Both the position numbers and the translations under genes were made by a program. The notes under the pieces were generated by a model. The model saw only the letters and a program-made list of their open reading frames with translations, was not told the origin of the DNA and searched no databases. Source: Rudanella sp. (GTDB lineage: Bacteria; Bacteroidota; Bacteroidia; Cytophagales; Spirosomataceae). From it: a DNA stretch of 6,320 bases. Numbering within the stretch: position 1 is the stretch's first letter; every line of letters begins with the position of its first letter. The stretch is taken from NCBI GenBank assembly GCA_026785985.1, contig JAJAYX010000451.1, positions 1 through 6,320 of the forward strand, read 5' to 3'. Shown in pieces: positions 3,687 through 6,320 of the stretch.

Positions 3687-6320
3687 ACCCTTCCAGAATT
3701 CCCGGCTCCAGTGCCGTTCAAACGGCCACTGTTTATTGCGGAGCGCAAAGGGCAGCAGGGCATGGCTTTCTTTGATCGTTTGGGCGTAATATTGATCGTC
3801 GTCGGTCATTACCAGGCCCGCATATTGATTGCCCTCGCGGATGGTGAGGTCGGCCACGGGCAATTCAGGTTGCCAGTTGGGGTGTTGAGCGGCCAACTGA
3901 TTTTTGAGCCATGTTGCTCCTCGAACAGAACCCAAACCAGCCTCCGTTCGACGGGGTTGGGGCCGAAAATGCCCTTCCGATACCTGTTGAGCATAACTCA
4001 GATAGGCTTTCAGCAAACGCGGCCCCTCATTGGCGACATTATCTACCGTCAGTTGTTCCGGGCGCAGACTTGTGATCACATACACCCGTTCGCGGGCCCG
4101 GGTCACGGCCACGTTCAGGCGGTTGGCTCCCCCAACCATGTTCAGACTGCCAAACTGCATGGCCAACCGGCCTTTCTCATCGGGTGCGTAACCAACCGAG
4201 AAAATAATAACGTCACACTCGTCGCCCTGCACGTTTTCAATGTTTTTTACGAAGGCGACGGGCTTGTCAGTATCTTCCAGCAACTCCTGAATCAACTGCT
4301 GTTGGGGGAAGTTGAACGTGACAACCCCAATGGATCGACCCGGCATGTCGGTGGCCAATTGCTCCACTAAATGTAGCACGGCTTCTGCCTCCACAGGGTT
4401 CGTATTTTGTTGCCAGACACCCGGCATCAACTGGTAACGAATCGCCGGAATGTGTTGATTCAGTATCTGGCGGTCAGGTAATAGTGTTAGCTTGTTTGCA
4501 TAAAAATGATCGTTCGAGAATTGAATCAGATCCATCGAACGGCTCCGGTAGTGGCCCGTCAGCGAAACCTGCGGCAACGACTGAGCGGCCAGTTCGAGCA
4601 GCGATTCCACTTCGAGAGCGGTTTGGTCGGTCTCCTCGTCCAGATTTTCGTCTTCAATTCGGGTGCGGTAGAGGTCGCTGGGCCGGAGTTGCTGACTGTC
4701 GCCGGTGATGATTACCTGCTTGCCCCGGAACATGGCCGGCACCCCGTTCTCGGCGAAGCACTGCGAGGCTTCATCAAAAATTACCAGATCGAACAAGCCT
4801 TCCTGTAACGGAAAAATGGCTGATACCGATTCCGGTGAAGCCATCCAGCACGGCACCAGTCGGAACACCTCGTCGGCAAACTGACTCATAAGCCGACGAA
4901 CGGGCCATACATTACGTTTTTTGGTGGTTTGATGCAACAAATCGCGGTAGGTGGTCAGGTTATTGAGCCGGTTGAAAGCCAGGTTCCGGTAGGTTTGTTG
5001 GCGGAGGTGCATACCCAGAATATCGCGGCTCAGTTGTTGCTTTTTCTGGATGCTATCCTGCAAAGCGGCTTCCTGCTGGCTCATTTTCAACGACGAAACG
5101 TTTCGCAAATCCGGGAACTCCTTTTCAAGATGGTTGATCCACGAGATCCGTAAACTATTCATGAACAGCGCAACTGGTTCAGCTTTACCCGCCAGTCGCT
5201 GACTTGCGGTTCTTTCCGCTTCGCTGAAACCCGCCCGGATCCGATCGTTCTCGATCAGCAAATCAAAATCATTTCGGAGAGACTTTCGGAGCGCGTTGGC
5301 GTGATTTTCGTCTGTCCAGATCGCGTCAGTTTGCGTGTTGGTGAGGTAGGGTTGCCAATTGGGAAGGGCCTCGGACACGGTGGCGGCCTGCGCCAACAAA
5401 GCCCGAGTTGTTTCGGTGAACGTGGGTGCCGAAACCCAGGCTTCGGCAGGCAGCGTGGCCAGCACAGGCAGGTCGGCAGTGCGGGCGGTGAGTTCGCGGG
5501 CCTGTTGCAACAGTCGGAGTGTGGCTGGTTCGTTGGGCAGCGCAAGACCGGTTAATAGCGCGTCCGTTTGCGGTTTCAATTCCTCCAGCATCTGGCTTTT
5601 TTCGAGCCGAACCCGTAACGTCCTCAAATCATTAGCTGAAATTGTTAACCCGTTTTTCTGGGCCACCTGCCGGAGTTGGTCTTTTCCCGGATTGGTCAGT
5701 TGCCACCAGTTCCAGCTAATAAACGAGTTGCGGGCTTCGAGAGCGGAGACAATAAGGGAAGTAAGGGACGAGGGCGGTTCGACGGGTCGGTAGGAAAGCG
5801 GTCCCGGACTTGCCAACGCTTCCTGCCATAGAGCAGCCAGCCGGAGCAATTCGCCTTCGGCAATGGTATTGGCGGGGTGGTTGGGCGAGGTACGGAGAAA
5901 CTGTACGGCACTCCAGAGCGAGCGGCTATTTTCGCCCGTTAGCAATGATAACAAAGCTTCCAATGTCCAGGCCGATTCGTTCCAGCGGCTCCATTCTGCC
6001 GGGAGTAAGCGTTCCCTTAGTTGTTCCGTTGCTACAGAATCCGCTTGTTTAGCTACATTGCCAACGTCGGTCACGGCCCGGTCGATCACGAATTGATCGG
6101 CGGTCGAGAAGCGGTCAAATAATACCCGGTCATGCCAGGGGTGGCCCATTCCTACCCGCTGTTGATACCCGGCATAGTTGGTAAGCCGTTGCATGAAGTT
6201 ATCCGCATTCGCTAGTGGAAACTGTTCATAAACATCTTCCAGCGCGATGGTTTCTGCCGAAGGATTACTGCTCAGATACAGTTCTTTGGCCGAAACCCCA
6301 CATTCGGCCGTGTTGAACAG
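3681..6320 (-). CDS. Superfamily 1 helicase (AAA_11/AAA_12 type), C-terminal part
   Basis: The frame is open to the right window edge, so this is the C-terminal 879 residues of a larger protein; the ATG at 6194 is internal. Numbered from that Met, the first 450 residues are a long, largely helical insert. After it come Walker B/motif II DEAS (474-477), motif III GDSQQL (498-503), a motif IV region GHYRSR (547-552), NIENVQGDECDVIIFS (651-666) and motif VI NRLNVAVTRARERV (691-704). These are hallmarks of UPF1-like SF1 helicases, which use ATP to unwind or translocate on nucleic acid. Walker A is not seen and must lie upstream, as is usual in relatives where a long insert separates it from motif II. 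The end (about 757-837, closing WPFERHWSREFW) resembles the Vsr-like nuclease-fold tail of large DUF4011-type helicases, but the acidic active site is not obvious. Such proteins occur in defence and repair settings; the role here is unknown. No helicase partner gene is visible. Confidence 0.9.
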   Translation of the reverse strand: MFNTAECGVSAKELYLSSNPSAETIALEDVYEQFPLANADNFMQRLTNYAGYQQRVGMGHPWHDRVLFDRFSTADQFVIDRAVTDVGNVAKQADSVATEQLRERLLPAEWSRWNESAWTLEALLSLLTGENSRSLWSAVQFLRTSPNHPANTIAEGELLRLAALWQEALASPGPLSYRPVEPPSSLTSLIVSALEARNSFISWNWWQLTNPGKDQLRQVAQKNGLTISANDLRTLRVRLEKSQMLEELKPQTDALLTGLALPNEPATLRLLQQARELTARTADLPVLATLPAEAWVSAPTFTETTRALLAQAATVSEALPNWQPYLTNTQTDAIWTDENHANALRKSLRNDFDLLIENDRIRAGFSEAERTASQRLAGKAEPVALFMNSLRISWINHLEKEFPDLRNVSSLKMSQQEAALQDSIQKKQQLSRDILGMHLRQQTYRNLAFNRLNNLTTYRDLLHQTTKKRNVWPVRRLMSQFADEVFRLVPCWMASPESVSAIFPLQEGLFDLVIFDEASQCFAENGVPAMFRGKQVIITGDSQQLRPSDLYRTRIEDENLDEETDQTALEVESLLELAAQSLPQVSLTGHYRSRSMDLIQFSNDHFYANKLTLLPDRQILNQHIPAIRYQLMPGVWQQNTNPVEAEAVLHLVEQLATDMPGRSIGVVTFNFPQQQLIQELLEDTDKPVAFVKNIENVQGDECDVIIFSVGYAPDEKGRLAMQFGSLNMVGGANRLNVAVTRARERVYVITSLRPEQLTVDNVANEGPRLLKAYLSYAQQVSEGHFRPQPRRTEAGLGSVRGATWLKNQLAAQHPNWQPELPVADLTIREGNQYAGLVMTDDDQYYAQTIKESHALLPFALRNKQWPFERHWSREFWKGE

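Noticed and set aside
3678..4370. Plus-strand open frame of 230 codons opposite the helicase gene.
   Set aside because: It is antisense to conserved helicase motifs and shows no domain.

Overview
The window looks like chromosomal DNA of a Bacteroidota bacterium, probably a Cytophagales member such as Spirosoma or a relative. The reasons are a GC content near 50%, gene starts without clear Shine-Dalgarno sequences, promoter elements of the Bacteroidota TTTG / TAnnTTTG type, and protein families typical of that group. The genus is an inference.

Layout: (1) Bases 2-448 (+) hold the 3' part of a small membrane zinc-peptidase-like gene of the DUF3267 type; the frame is open to the left edge. (2) Bases 458-502 hold two interleaved inverted repeats between convergent genes, a likely two-way terminator. 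(3) Bases 501-2000 (-) hold a compact three-gene operon. It encodes a HipB-like repressor, a free-standing HipA N-terminal domain (HipS-like) and a small HipA-type Ser/Thr kinase (HipT-like), with overlaps of 11 and 4 bases. This is a tripartite HipBST-like toxin-antitoxin module. (4) Bases 2000-2110 hold its control region. Two perfect TATACC-N6-GGTATA operators and a third partial copy start at 2000, 2040 and 2080, in exact 40-base steps. The second lies between the promoter elements; the third lies in the loop of the terminator of the next gene. (5) Bases 2178-3575 (-) encode dihydrolipoyl dehydrogenase (E3), complete and with all catalytic residues. (6) Bases 3651-3686 form an inverted repeat over the stop codon of the following gene. 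(7) Bases 3681-6320 (-) hold the C-terminal part of a large superfamily 1 DNA/RNA helicase; its N-terminal part, including Walker A, lies beyond the right edge.

How they relate: the helicase, lpd and the hip operon all read leftward. lpd has a strong intrinsic terminator, and the hip promoter begins right at that terminator's T-run, so the toxin module sits directly behind a housekeeping gene. HipB is expected to repress its own operon through the spaced operators, while the HipS-like protein is expected to restrain the kinase. The most notable part of the window is this operon and its regularly spaced operators. The DUF3267 protein and the helicase have no visible functional link to it.
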